Assembly (NCBI GenBank): GCA_018402545.1
Contig: JAGYIL010000002.1
Location: 434,001 to 498,000 of the forward strand
Reading direction: 5' to 3'
From: Saccharospirillum sp.
Lineage (GTDB): Bacteria; Pseudomonadota; Gammaproteobacteria; Pseudomonadales; Natronospirillaceae
Length of the DNA stretch: 64,000 nt
Numbering within the stretch: position 1 is the first letter of the stretch; each line of letters begins with the position of its first letter. Position numbers and translations under genes: made by a program. A model generated the notes under the pieces. The model had not been told where the DNA came from. It saw only the letters and a program-made list of their open reading frames with translations, and searched no databases. Shown here piece by piece: positions 20,350 through 29,212 of this stretch.

Positions 20350-20427
20350 GAGCTTCGAGCTGTGAGCTGTTAGCTTAAAACTCTCAGCTCGCAGCTCACA
20401 GCTCACAACTCGCAGCTAATAGCTCAT
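20350..20427. repeat. Heptamer-periodic inverted repeat after soxR
   Basis: The sequence runs in exact 7-nt steps: GAGCTTC, GAGCTGT, GAGCTGT, TAGCTTA on the left (20350-20377) and, after 8 nt, AGCTCGC, AGCTCAC, AGCTCAC, AACTCGC, AGCTAAT, AGCTCAT on the right (20386-20427). The two halves are complementary and can form a hairpin between the convergent soxR and VOC genes, where it could terminate transcription from either side. A related heptamer array occurs at 29139-29173. Confidence 0.8.
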
Positions 20428-20429
20428 CG

Positions 20430-20843
20430 CTATTCCAAATTCCTCTCTTCGGGCAGGTCGCTCAGGTATTGCACAAACTCCACTTCAAAACCGTCCGGGT
20501 CGAGGAAGTAGACATTGCGGCGGTGCGGTTCTTCGCTGCCGGGGTTGGTAACCTCAAAGCCTGCCTGATGCAGACGTTTGATCACCGCATCGAGGTTGTG
20601 GGTGACGTAAGCAAAGTGGGCAAGGCCCACCTGGTGACCGTTTAGGTCCCGGTTCTCGCCTTCCCCCATTTCGTTCAGCGCGATGTAGTGGTAGTCGTCT
20701 CCAAAATGCACCCAGGTGCGTGGCTTGCCATACCAGGATCCCTCTCCCCGGGTGCGAATGCGCCAGTGCGGAAAGGCAGCCCGGTAAAAAGCCAGTGACC
20801 GGTCGAGTGATTTGATGACGAGATTGATGTGTTCCAGATGCAT
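20430..20843 (-). CDS. VOC-family (glyoxalase/bleomycin-resistance fold) protein
   Basis: Protein of 137 residues with one vicinal-oxygen-chelate unit pair: MHLEHINLVIKSLDRSLAFYRAAFPHW at the start, HFAYVTHNLDAVIKRLHQAGFEV in the middle and NVYFLDPDGFEVEFVQYLSD at the end. His near residue 4, His near 75 and Glu near 125 are in the positions of the metal ligands. ATG 20843 with AGAGGAG 7 nt upstream is the start. Its promoter has a SoxR box between the -35 and -10 elements, so it is probably induced by redox-cycling compounds and may detoxify or sequester one. The substrate is unknown. Confidence 0.88.
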   Translation of the reverse strand: MHLEHINLVIKSLDRSLAFYRAAFPHWRIRTRGEGSWYGKPRTWVHFGDDYHYIALNEMGEGENRDLNGHQVGLAHFAYVTHNLDAVIKRLHQAGFEVTNPGSEEPHRRNVYFLDPDGFEVEFVQYLSDLPEERNLE

Positions 20844-20874
20844 CGTTGTGGCTCCTCTGTTGTTAGCCACACCG

Positions 20875-20905
20875 ATGCTAATACCTCAGCTTTACTTGAG
20901 GTAAA
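20875..20905 (-). promoter_or_regulatory. SoxR-box promoter of the VOC gene
   Basis: On the minus strand TTTACC (-35, 20905-20900) and TAGCAT (-10, 20880-20875) are separated by 19 nt, the overlong spacing typical of MerR/SoxR-activated promoters. The spacer holds the dyad ACCTCA-N8-TGAGGT at 20883-20902, close to the E. coli soxS operator (known consensus CCTCAAGTTAACTTGAGG), with the same -35 sequence and spacing. The SoxR gene is nearby. This is strong sequence evidence for direct SoxR control. Confidence 0.9.
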
Positions 20906-20980
20906 GTGCTTTTTTGAGATTGTTTACGGTAGTGTTGGCGTTGCTGCGCGCCACGGGCTGGGCTGCCGCCAATCACGGCA

Positions 20981-22171
20981 TCAGCTTGTCTGTATTAGTG
21001 TGTCCAGCAGTACGCCACTCAGCGCAAACCCCAGCACCAGTAAAACCAGGGGCACGCGCTGGCTGCGTAACAACAGCACCCCAATCACCACCGGTGCCAG
21101 TTGCCAGGGCACTTGCACGCCCTGCAGAAATACCGGCTGGTACAAGGCCGCCATCAGCAAACCGACGACGGCGGCGTTAATGCCGGTAACGGCACCGCTG
21201 ATGCGTGGCCGCGCCAACAGTGCCTGCCAGTAGTCGCGCACCGCCAGCAACAGCAGAAAGCCCGGTAGAAAGATGGCCAGGGTGGCCAGTGCCGCGCCTA
21301 GTAGCGGCGTATCAGGCTGAAGCAGCGCACCCAGGTAAGCCGCCAGTGAGAACAGCGGCCCGGGCAACGCCTGGGCGACGGCGTAGCCCAGAAGAAAGGC
21401 ATCCTGGCTGATGGCATCGCCTACCGTGGCCTGTAGCAACGGCAACACCACATGGCCGCCGCCAAACACCAGAGCGCCGGTCTGGTAGAAATCGGCCCAG
21501 AGGCTGCCCAGCCAGCCCAGCAAACCGAGTACCGCCAGCAGAAGAAACACAGCCAGCGAGAGCCAGCGTATCCGGCCCCGGGTTCCGTCGGGAACGGTGC
21601 CCGCGTCACGGTTATGTCGGCTGGCGCCCCAGACAGCGGCCACCAGCAACACCAGCATTTGGCCGCCCACTCCGGGCCACACCACCAGGGTGGCGAGCGA
21701 CAGCAGTGCAACAGCCTGGGTTGCTTTGGTGTCACAGAAGCGGCTGAACATACCGGTTACGGCATCGAGCACGACGACGACGGCCAGCCATTTCAGACCC
21801 ATTATCACCCCGGGAACCCAGGCGGCCGTGGCGGTCAGGCTGGTCACTGCCACGGCGGTCATGATTACAAACGATGGCAGGGTAAAGCCGATAAACGCTG
21901 CAATTGCGCCGGGTAACCCCGCCCGGTGCTGGCCGATCGCGAAGCCGACCTGGCTTGAACCGGGGCCGGGCAGAAACTGACTCAGCGCCAGCAGATTGGC
22001 GTAGTGCTCTTCACTCAGCCAGTTCAGCCGAACCACAAAGGTGGTGCGAAAATAGCCCAAATGCGCCGCCGGACCACCGAAACTGGTGCACCCCAGCAAT
22101 AAAAAGCGCCAGAATACGTCCCAGGTATGGTGCCATGCGGTGTTGTTCCGGGTGTCGGTACTGGGAGTCAA
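20981..22171 (-). CDS. chrA: Chromate efflux transporter ChrA
   Basis: Two-domain CHR-family transporter of 396 residues that exports chromate. Each half has about five hydrophobic segments. The N-terminal half carries GCTSFGGPAAHLGYFR and QFLPGPGSSQVGFAIG; the second half repeats the pattern as GALVFGGGHVVLPLLQ and AQALPGPLFSLAAYLGA. These FGGP/FGGG and PGP motifs define the family. It is in the same direction as the VOC gene and 137 nt upstream of it; the SoxR promoter lies between them, so chrA itself is not obviously in the SoxR unit. Confidence 0.95.
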   Translation of the reverse strand: MTPSTDTRNNTAWHHTWDVFWRFLLLGCTSFGGPAAHLGYFRTTFVVRLNWLSEEHYANLLALSQFLPGPGSSQVGFAIGQHRAGLPGAIAAFIGFTLPSFVIMTAVAVTSLTATAAWVPGVIMGLKWLAVVVVLDAVTGMFSRFCDTKATQAVALLSLATLVVWPGVGGQMLVLLVAAVWGASRHNRDAGTVPDGTRGRIRWLSLAVFLLLAVLGLLGWLGSLWADFYQTGALVFGGGHVVLPLLQATVGDAISQDAFLLGYAVAQALPGPLFSLAAYLGALLQPDTPLLGAALATLAIFLPGFLLLLAVRDYWQALLARPRISGAVTGINAAVVGLLMAALYQPVFLQGVQVPWQLAPVVIGVLLLRSQRVPLVLLVLGFALSGVLLDTLIQTS

Positions 22172-22327
22172 GGTGTTGGCCCTGTTCAGTTGATTGGCGA
22201 AGGCGGTTCTGATGAACAGTTTATGGCGCTAAGATGACAGAGCCAAGACAGCCCGCACCAATGCCAATGCATAGTGGCTGCACATTGCGCTGCTAGAATC
22301 GGTAGCATCACCTCATGGCGGACGACC

Positions 22328-23737
22328 ATGCGCATCAGTCTTCGATACAAGTTGTTTCTCGTTATTCTGCTCGCTAACGCACTGGTGGCGAGTGCCATTG
22401 TGTTTACCAACAACCGCGCCTTCGATGCTGGCTTCGAGGCCTATCTTGAACAGGTGCAAAGCCGCCGACTGGCGCCCTTGCTGTCGGCACTGTCGGATAT
22501 TTACGCAGAACAGGGCAGCTGGGCCTGGGTGCAGCGGGAACCCCTGCGTTTCTACCGGCTGGTGAGTAACGCCACACCCGGGCGTTCACCGCGTGATCAG
22601 CGCCGCGAGCCCGTGCTGCTGAGCGATGCCGACAATACGCTGCTGATTGGCGACCCCAGGCTGCAGCGACGCGCCTATTGGCTGCCCATTGAACTTAATG
22701 GCGAGACTGTCGGCTCGCTGGGCGTGCCGCAAGCGGTGCGTCTGGGTGCCGAATTCGACCGGTTGTTCGCCAGCCAGCAGCGCCGCCAGTTGCGCTGGAT
22801 AGCACTGATCACCCTGCTGGTGTCGGCGGCACTGGCCATCCCCTTCGCGGCGCGACTGCTGCGCCCCATTGCCGATCTGAAGACCGCCTTTCATCGACTG
22901 GCCAGCGGCGACCTGGGCAGCGATGACGTACAGCAGCGTCTGGCCGTGCGCGGCAACGATGAACTGTCCGACCTGGCGCGGGACTTCAACGTGCTGGCCG
23001 AAACCCTGCAACGCAACCAACAGGCACGCCAGCGCTGGATCGTCGACATCGCCCATGAACTGCGCACACCCATCGCCGTGCTGAAGGCTGAAATTGAAGC
23101 CCTGCTCGATGGCGTGCGCAAGCCAGACCCCGACACTCTGGCTTCGCTGTTTCAGGAAATTCAGCGACTGGGCGGGCTGGTGAACGACCTGCATGATCTG
23201 TCGCTGGGGGATGCCGGCACCCTGACCTACCAGCCAACCGAGCTCGATCTGCTCGACGTGCTGAACACCGTTCACGGCCACTTCGATCTGGAACTGGCCC
23301 GCAAGCACCTCGACTGGGCACTCAAGGCACCCGCCGCACCGGTGACGATGACCGGCGACCCGAACCGGCTCATGCAGCTGTTCAGCAACCTGATGCAAAA
23401 CAGCCTGCGCTATACCGATGGTAGCGCCAACAAACCGGGCCGGGTAGAGGCCGAGGTTCAGCTCAGCGACGCCGGCATTACCGTGCGCTGGTCCGATTCA
23501 GCCCCCGGCGTTCCGGACGATGCGCTGACCTTGCTGTTCGACCGACTGTACCGCGTAGACGCGTCACGCAGCCGCGCCAGCGGTGGTTCGGGCCTTGGCC
23601 TGTCGATTGTGCGCAGCATTGCCGAGGCCCACCAGGGCCAGGTGACCGCCACCCATTCCCCGCTGGGCGGCCTGGCGGTGTCGGTCTTCTTTCCGTATCT
23701 TTCCGATCAACCAGACTCCGGGAGCCCCGCCCGATGA
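22328..23737 (+). CDS. baeS: Sensor histidine kinase, BaeS-like
   Basis: Membrane histidine kinase of 469 residues. A first transmembrane helix (about 9-28), a periplasmic sensor region of about 130 residues, a second helix (about 160-180), then HAMP, HisKA with the phosphorylated His in VDIAHELRTPIAVLKAEIEAL, and HATPase_c with N, G1 and G2 boxes (LMQNSLRYTDG, SDSAPGVPDDAL, SGGSGLGLSIV). The H-box and following EIEALLDGVRKP segment resemble BaeS. Start ATG 22328 is preceded by GGCGGA. It overlaps the response regulator by 4 nt. Confidence 0.88.
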   Translation: MRISLRYKLFLVILLANALVASAIVFTNNRAFDAGFEAYLEQVQSRRLAPLLSALSDIYAEQGSWAWVQREPLRFYRLVSNATPGRSPRDQRREPVLLSDADNTLLIGDPRLQRRAYWLPIELNGETVGSLGVPQAVRLGAEFDRLFASQQRRQLRWIALITLLVSAALAIPFAARLLRPIADLKTAFHRLASGDLGSDDVQQRLAVRGNDELSDLARDFNVLAETLQRNQQARQRWIVDIAHELRTPIAVLKAEIEALLDGVRKPDPDTLASLFQEIQRLGGLVNDLHDLSLGDAGTLTYQPTELDLLDVLNTVHGHFDLELARKHLDWALKAPAAPVTMTGDPNRLMQLFSNLMQNSLRYTDGSANKPGRVEAEVQLSDAGITVRWSDSAPGVPDDALTLLFDRLYRVDASRSRASGGSGLGLSIVRSIAEAHQGQVTATHSPLGGLAVSVFFPYLSDQPDSGSPAR

Positions 23738-24402
23738 GCGGCCACATTCTTATTGTTGAAGACGAAACCAAACTGGCAACGGTACTGCGCGACTATCTGA
23801 CGCGCGATGGTTACAGCGTCAGCCTGCTCGACCGGGGCGATGGCGTTCTGGACTGGCTAAGCCGGGAAACGCCCGACCTGATATTGCTCGACCTAATGCT
23901 CCCCGGCACCGATGGGCTCAGCCTGTGCCGGGCCATTCGCAGCACGCAACAGACACCCATTATCATCACGACGGCACGCGTCGAGGAGATCGACCGGCTG
24001 CTGGGCCTGGAGCTCGGCGCAGACGATTACATCTGCAAACCGTTCAGCCCGCGCGAAGTAGTCGCCCGGGTAAAAGCCGTGCTGCGCCGCACGCACCAGG
24101 TGCCCGACAGCACGCCGGAACCTCAGTTGCAGCTGGCCGAAAACAGCAACCGCGCCCGCTTTGGCGACCGGGATACCGAACTCACCGCCATCGAAATGCG
24201 CCTGCTGCAATTATTGATGAAGCAACCCGGCCGCATCTTCACCCGTGATCAACTGATGGACGACATCTACCCCGACCGTCGGTTGGTCAGCGACCGAACC
24301 ATCGACAGTCACATCAAAAATCTGCGCCGCAAACTTTCGACCCTGGCACCCGATCAGGAATTTGTGCGCTCGGTGTATGGCGCCGGGTACAAATTCGAAT
24401 AA
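23734..24402 (+). CDS. baeR: OmpR-family response regulator, BaeR-like
   Basis: Receiver plus winged-helix response regulator of 222 residues. The receiver has the acidic pocket (VEDE), the phosphoacceptor Asp in LILLDLMLPGTDG and the Lys of DDYICKPFSPRE. The C-terminal DNA-binding domain ends LMDDIYPDRRLVSDRTIDSHIKNLRRKL. ATG overlaps the kinase stop (ATGA). A Spy/CpxP-like gene follows, as expected for a BaeSR envelope-stress regulon. Confidence 0.9.
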   Translation: MSGHILIVEDETKLATVLRDYLTRDGYSVSLLDRGDGVLDWLSRETPDLILLDLMLPGTDGLSLCRAIRSTQQTPIIITTARVEEIDRLLGLELGADDYICKPFSPREVVARVKAVLRRTHQVPDSTPEPQLQLAENSNRARFGDRDTELTAIEMRLLQLLMKQPGRIFTRDQLMDDIYPDRRLVSDRTIDSHIKNLRRKLSTLAPDQEFVRSVYGAGYKFE

Positions 24403-24510
24403 GCCATTGCAAAGAATCCGTCATCCACGGTGGCTCCACACTTTCTGCGAAGTGGCAGCCGATACTGGTTTTCACCGGGTCAGAGGGCCCACTTAACGGA
24501 GAACCAGACC

Positions 24511-24972
24511 ATGAAATCCATTTTCTCGACCACCCCGCGTCAAGCGCTGATTGCCATCGGCGTCGTCGCCGCCCTGGCGGGCAGTGCAAGTGCCGTTTAC
24601 GCCCACGATGCCATGAACCAGAACCGCATGTCCGACCGGTTCGACTACATCTTTACTCAGTTGAATCTGACCGATGCCCAGCGCGCAGAGGTGGTAGAGA
24701 TCATGGCCAACCAGATGGCAGAACGACGTGAGCAGCACCGGGAGCAACGCGACAGCGATGCCGAGCGCCCAACGGCAGAAGAGCGCCAGGCGTTGCACAC
24801 CGCTGCCCGTACCGCCCTGACCGATGAACTGGGCACGGTATTGCAAGCCGACCAGGTAGAAGGGCTAATCACCTACCTCGAAGCGCACCAGCCCCGGGGC
24901 GGAAAAGGCATGCACGGCAGTCACCGGGGCGGCCGCTACGCACCCGCCGAGCAACCCACCGATGCCCAGTAG
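24511..24972 (+). CDS. Spy/CpxP-like periplasmic protein
   Basis: Protein of 153 residues with a signal peptide (about 1-32, ending SASAVYA) and a mature part rich in Glu, Arg, Gln and His. The region FTQLNLTDAQRAEVVEIMANQMAERREQ resembles the LTxxQ-containing helices of the Spy/CpxP chaperone family, and the tail is rich in Gly, His and Arg. ATG 24511 is preferred because it starts the signal peptide and has GGAGAA upstream. Position directly after a BaeSR-like pair suggests an envelope-stress chaperone or a feedback inhibitor of the kinase. Confidence 0.8.
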   Translation: MKSIFSTTPRQALIAIGVVAALAGSASAVYAHDAMNQNRMSDRFDYIFTQLNLTDAQRAEVVEIMANQMAERREQHREQRDSDAERPTAEERQALHTAARTALTDELGTVLQADQVEGLITYLEAHQPRGGKGMHGSHRGGRYAPAEQPTDAQ

Positions 24973-24998
24973 GTAAGCCGCTCATTCAAGGTTTCCTT

Positions 24999-25025
24999 GC
25001 CCGCCCTGTGCGGGCTTTTTTCATT
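24999..25025 (+). terminator. Rho-independent terminator after baeSR-spy
   Basis: GCCCGC-CCTGT-GCGGGC hairpin followed at once by TTTTTTC, 27 nt after the stop of the Spy-like gene. It is a canonical intrinsic terminator and marks the end of the operon. Confidence 0.92.
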
Positions 25026-25150
25026 AACACTGGACAAACCGCGCTGAAGAATTAAGGTTACCCCCAAGGCCTCACAAGGGCCGATATGGCTAACGCCACT
25101 CAACAGTACCGGTGACCCCGGCACTTACCCAACAAAAAAGGATCATCGTC

Positions 25151-26212
25151 ATGAGCCTGTTTGATCATGTCGAGTTCGACCAGCACGAACACGTCAGCTA
25201 CGTCTGCGACCCCGAATCCGGCCTGCGTGCCATTATCGCCATTCATAACACCCACCTTGGCCCGGCCATGGGCGGCACACGCTATTACCCCTACCAGAGC
25301 GATGCCGATGCCCTGACCGATGTGCTGCGCCTGTCGCGCGGCATGACCTACAAGAGCGCCCTCGCACGGCTGCCACTGGGCGGTGGCAAATCCGTCATCA
25401 TCGGCGACCCGAAAACTCAGAAAACGCCGGCGCAAATGCGGGCCTTTGGCCGCTTTCTGGAGCGTCTGGGCGGCCTCTATATCGCCGCGGAAGACTCGGG
25501 CACGTCCGTGGCCGATATGAAAATCGTGCGTGAGGTAACCGCCCACGTCTCGGGCTGTGACGACAAACAAACCCTCGAAGGCCACACCAAATCCGGCGAT
25601 CCCTCACCGGCGACCGCCTACGGCTGTTTTCTCGGGATCCAGGCGGCAGTTAAGCACCGTCTGCAGCGGGACGACCTGAATGGCCTTACCGTGGGTATTC
25701 AGGGCCTGGGCAATGTCGGATATCGCCTGGCGGAAATGCTGGCCGAAGCCGGTGCCCACCTGGTGGTGACGGATATCAACACCGAGGCGGTGCAGCGTGC
25801 GAAAAAGGAACTGGATGCCAAAGCCGCTGGGCTGGACGATATATATCGTCAGCCGATGGACATTTTCGCCCCTTGCGCACTCGGCGCTACCGTGAACCCG
25901 CACACGCTGGAACAACTGCAGGCGAGCATTATTGCCGGCTCCGCCAACAATCAGCTCGATACCGCCGAAACCGGTCGGTTGTTGCATGCTAAAGGCCTCT
26001 GCTACGCACCGGACTATGTGATCAACGCCGGGGGCATCATCGATGTCTGCTATGAAAAGCAGGGCAACTACAACACCGACACCGTTAACGAACACATTGA
26101 GGGTATTTACGATACCCTGATGGCGTTGTTCGAACGCTCCGCCCGCGAGAACATCGCCACCAGCGACCTGGCCGACACCATGGCCCGTGAGCGGCTGCAA
26201 TCGGTCTCGTAA
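25151..26212 (+). CDS. Leu/Glu/Phe/Val dehydrogenase family amino-acid dehydrogenase
   Basis: NAD-dependent oxidative deaminase of branched-chain or aromatic amino acids, 353 residues. N-terminal catalytic domain: THLGPAMGGTRYYPY, then the substrate-binding and catalytic lysines in RGMTYKSALARLPLGGGKSVI; Asp in AAEDSGTS. C-terminal Rossmann domain: GIQGLGNVGYRLAEML near residue 180, and INAGGIIDV near 290. The length is that of leucine/phenylalanine rather than glutamate dehydrogenases. ATG 25151 with AAGGA 10 nt upstream is chosen. Leucine versus phenylalanine specificity cannot be decided by eye. Confidence 0.92.
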   Translation: MSLFDHVEFDQHEHVSYVCDPESGLRAIIAIHNTHLGPAMGGTRYYPYQSDADALTDVLRLSRGMTYKSALARLPLGGGKSVIIGDPKTQKTPAQMRAFGRFLERLGGLYIAAEDSGTSVADMKIVREVTAHVSGCDDKQTLEGHTKSGDPSPATAYGCFLGIQAAVKHRLQRDDLNGLTVGIQGLGNVGYRLAEMLAEAGAHLVVTDINTEAVQRAKKELDAKAAGLDDIYRQPMDIFAPCALGATVNPHTLEQLQASIIAGSANNQLDTAETGRLLHAKGLCYAPDYVINAGGIIDVCYEKQGNYNTDTVNEHIEGIYDTLMALFERSARENIATSDLADTMARERLQSVS

Positions 26213-26301
26213 CCGAAGCCCCCGCCCGCATCAATACCGTCACAGGCAGCGCGGTGCAGTGCTAGACTGCACAGCAATAACCCGAGACGACGACGGTATT
26301 G

Positions 26302-29130
26302 ATGCAAGCACCGCCCATCCCCGACAACGAACGCCAGCGTTTGCTCGCCCTGAACAGCCTGGACATTCTGGACACTCCCCCCGAAGCGGCGTTCGACCGG
26401 ATCACCCGACTCGCCCGCAATACCCTGGGTGTGCGCACCGTGCTGATCAGCCTGGTTGACGCGAATCGCCAATGGTTCAAATCTCGCCAGGGGCTCGACG
26501 CCACCGAAACCTCGCGCGCCATCTCGTTCTGTGGCCATGCCATTCTCGGCGACGGCCTGTTCGAAATTCCCGATACCCACGCCGACCCCCGCTTTGCCGA
26601 TAACCCCCTGGTAACCGGCGATGCGCAAATCCGTTTTTACGCTGGCATGCCGCTGCGTTCCCGCGATGGCTACGCGCTGGGAACACTGTGCCTGATCGAT
26701 ACGGCGGCGCGCACCCTGACGGCCAGCGAGCGCGAGTTGTTCCGGGATCTGGCCGAACTGGCCGAAGCCGAATTGCAACGTCGTGAACAACTGGAGCGAG
26801 TCCACTTGCGGGCCATCGTTGAAGGGACTCGCGCCGGCCTCTGGGAGTGGAATGTGCAAACCGGGGCCACGGTGTTTAACGAACGCTGGGCCGAAATTGC
26901 CGGCTATCAGTTATCGGAACTGGAACCCGTGTCGATCGCTACCTGGCAAACGCTGGTTCACCCGGATGATCTGGCGTCGTCGGAAGCCCTGCTCAACGCC
27001 CACTTCAATGGGGAGACCCCGATCTACGAACTGGCCTGTCGGATGCGGCACAAGCAAGGCCACTGGGTCTGGGTACTGGACCGGGGCAAGGTGGTCAGCT
27101 GGACGGAGGAGGGTCGGCCGGAATGGGTCATGGGCACTCACATCGACATTACCGACCTGAAAGAGAGTGAAGCCCGGCGGCTGCAAACCGATCAGGCCTT
27201 GCAAAGCCGCGAGCGGCTGCTGCGCACCATCATCGACAACATTCCGATGAACATTTACGTCAAAGACCGCAGCGGCCGCAAACTGCTCGCCAACCGGTCT
27301 GAATTGAACCAGCTGGGTATCGAGCAAGAGGCGGATATCCTCGGCAAGCACGACCGTGATCTCTACCCCGAGCATCTGGTGGTCAAATCCGATCAGGAAG
27401 ACCGTGCCGTGCTCGACCACGGCGAGACGCTTTCGCTAATGGAAAACGAGAGCGCCGATCAGCACGGGCAACCCCTCTGGTACCGGGTGTCGAAACTGCC
27501 ATTGCGTAACCAGAGCGGCGACATCATCGGCCTGGTGGGGCTTAGTATAGACGTCACCGAAGAACGCAATATCAAGCACAACCTGCACCGCCAATTGCAG
27601 TTTCTGAGCGTCTTGAACGACATCGCAGCAGACACCAAAAACACCCTGAACGCCCGGCTAAACCGGGCGCTGGCCCTGGGCTGCGAACACCTCGGGCTCG
27701 AGACCGGCATCATCAGTCACATCGAGCAGGACCGGTACACCGTGCAGTGGTGTCAGGCGCCGGCTTCGATGTCACTTAACGCCGGTGATGTGTTTTCGCT
27801 GGGCGACACTTTTTGCAGCCTGGCGCTGCAAAACGATGGTGAGCTGGTCATTCATTCAGCCACGGGTACAGACTATCAGCGTCACCCCTGTTATCAGCTT
27901 TTTGGCGTCGAAACCTACGTTGGCATCCGCCTGATGGTGAACTCACAGGTGTATGGCACGCTGAATTTTTCGGCCTCCCAGCGCGCACTCAACTCACTTG
28001 AAGAAAACGACCTGGCCTTTGTTCGATTGCTCGGGCATTGGGTGGAGTCGGCGCTTGAGCGCGAGCACGATCAGCAGCAATTGCTGCAACGTGAAGCGCG
28101 GTTGCGGGTGCTGTTTGAATTGTCACCGCTGGGCATAGCGCTGACAGACCTGTCCAACGGCCAGTTTATAGCGGTTAACGATGCGCTGGTGCAGCAAAGC
28201 GGTTACGACCGCGACACCTTGCTGACCATGACCAAGCGCGAACTCTCGTCCGGCCTGAGCCATCAGATTGATCAACAGGGCATTCGTGAATCCGCTGAAA
28301 AAGATCAGATCGGCCCGGTTGAGGTAAAGGTCAAACACCGCGACGGCCATCAGTACCCGGCTAATGTCATCGGCCTGAAAGTCTCGGACGTGGATGGCAG
28401 CCGCCTGCTGTGGACGGTGTACGAAGACATCAGCGATCGGCGCCGCATCGAGCGGTTAAAAAGCGAGCTGGTGTCGACCGTCAGCCACGAATTGCGCACA
28501 CCGCTGACGTCCATTTCCGGGTCGTTGAAACTACTGGCAGCCGGGCATTTGGGTGAAGTGCCAGCCGCTGCCAGCAAAATGGTGAGCGTTGCCCTGAAAA
28601 ACACCGACCGCCTGATCTTGCTGGTTAACGACCTGCTGGACATGGATAAACTCATTGCCGGGCGCATGCCGTTCGATTTGCAGCCTCTTGCCCTGCAGCC
28701 GTTGCTAGCCACCACGGCCGACAACATAGCGGGCTATGCTCACGTGCATCGCGTCACAGTGACCATCGGTGAGGTACCGCCGGTTAATGTGAAAGTTGAT
28801 GCGTACCGCTTCGAACAGGTAATGGCCAACCTGCTCTCCAATGCCATTAAGTTCTCGCCCGAAGGCGAGACCGTGACGATTGATGCGCGAACGACCACCA
28901 GCACCGTCACCATCACGGTGCGCGACCACGGCCCGGGCATTCCGGAGGCGTTCAGGGCACAGATATTCCAGCGTTTTAGCCAGGCCGACAACCGCGACAA
29001 CCGACAAAAAGGCGGCACCGGGCTCGGGCTGGCGATCAGCCACAGCATTGTGCAAGCCATGGGCGGCGACATTGGCTTCGAATCGCGTCCGGGGCTGACC
29101 GAGTTTCGGGTGGTTTTTGTTAGAGTATAG
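26302..29130 (+). CDS. Multi-sensor histidine kinase (GAF-PAS-PAS-GAF-PAS-HisKA-HATPase)
   Basis: Soluble kinase of 942 residues with no transmembrane segment. Domains by eye: GAF about 20-165, PAS about 170-290 (GLWEWNVQTGATVFNERWAEI), PAS about 305-425, GAF about 440-580, PAS about 595-715 (LFELSPLGIALTDLSNGQF), HisKA about 725-790 with VSTVSHELRTPLTSISGSL, HATPase_c about 835-940 with QVMANLLSNAIKFSPEG, RDHGPGIPEAF and GGTGLGLAIS. It has no receiver of its own. Phosphotransfer probably passes to the receiver at 29213 or to the HPt/REC protein beside it. The ATG one codon after a TTG is taken as start. Confidence 0.92.
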   Translation: MQAPPIPDNERQRLLALNSLDILDTPPEAAFDRITRLARNTLGVRTVLISLVDANRQWFKSRQGLDATETSRAISFCGHAILGDGLFEIPDTHADPRFADNPLVTGDAQIRFYAGMPLRSRDGYALGTLCLIDTAARTLTASERELFRDLAELAEAELQRREQLERVHLRAIVEGTRAGLWEWNVQTGATVFNERWAEIAGYQLSELEPVSIATWQTLVHPDDLASSEALLNAHFNGETPIYELACRMRHKQGHWVWVLDRGKVVSWTEEGRPEWVMGTHIDITDLKESEARRLQTDQALQSRERLLRTIIDNIPMNIYVKDRSGRKLLANRSELNQLGIEQEADILGKHDRDLYPEHLVVKSDQEDRAVLDHGETLSLMENESADQHGQPLWYRVSKLPLRNQSGDIIGLVGLSIDVTEERNIKHNLHRQLQFLSVLNDIAADTKNTLNARLNRALALGCEHLGLETGIISHIEQDRYTVQWCQAPASMSLNAGDVFSLGDTFCSLALQNDGELVIHSATGTDYQRHPCYQLFGVETYVGIRLMVNSQVYGTLNFSASQRALNSLEENDLAFVRLLGHWVESALEREHDQQQLLQREARLRVLFELSPLGIALTDLSNGQFIAVNDALVQQSGYDRDTLLTMTKRELSSGLSHQIDQQGIRESAEKDQIGPVEVKVKHRDGHQYPANVIGLKVSDVDGSRLLWTVYEDISDRRRIERLKSELVSTVSHELRTPLTSISGSLKLLAAGHLGEVPAAASKMVSVALKNTDRLILLVNDLLDMDKLIAGRMPFDLQPLALQPLLATTADNIAGYAHVHRVTVTIGEVPPVNVKVDAYRFEQVMANLLSNAIKFSPEGETVTIDARTTTSTVTITVRDHGPGIPEAFRAQIFQRFSQADNRDNRQKGGTGLGLAISHSIVQAMGGDIGFESRPGLTEFRVVFVRV

Positions 29131-29138
29131 GAAGCTAC

Positions 29139-29173
29139 GAGTTTTGAGCTGCGAGTTTTGAGTTAAAAGCTGT
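29139..29173. repeat. Heptamer-periodic repeat
   Basis: Five consecutive 7-nt units, GAGTTTT, GAGCTGC, GAGTTTT, GAGTTAA, AAGCTGT, follow the kinase stop. The pattern matches the array at 20350-20427 (GAGCTNN units), so it is a dispersed repeat type of this genome. Here there is only one arm and no obvious hairpin. Confidence 0.7.
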
Positions 29174-29212
29174 TAAATTGGAGTCAGATTCCTGATCCAG
29201 AGGTACCGGCCC

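Noticed and set aside
24430-24510. Longer N-terminus for the Spy-like protein
   Set aside because: The upstream codons are not signal-peptide-like, and the inner ATG has a ribosome-binding site and starts a normal signal peptide.
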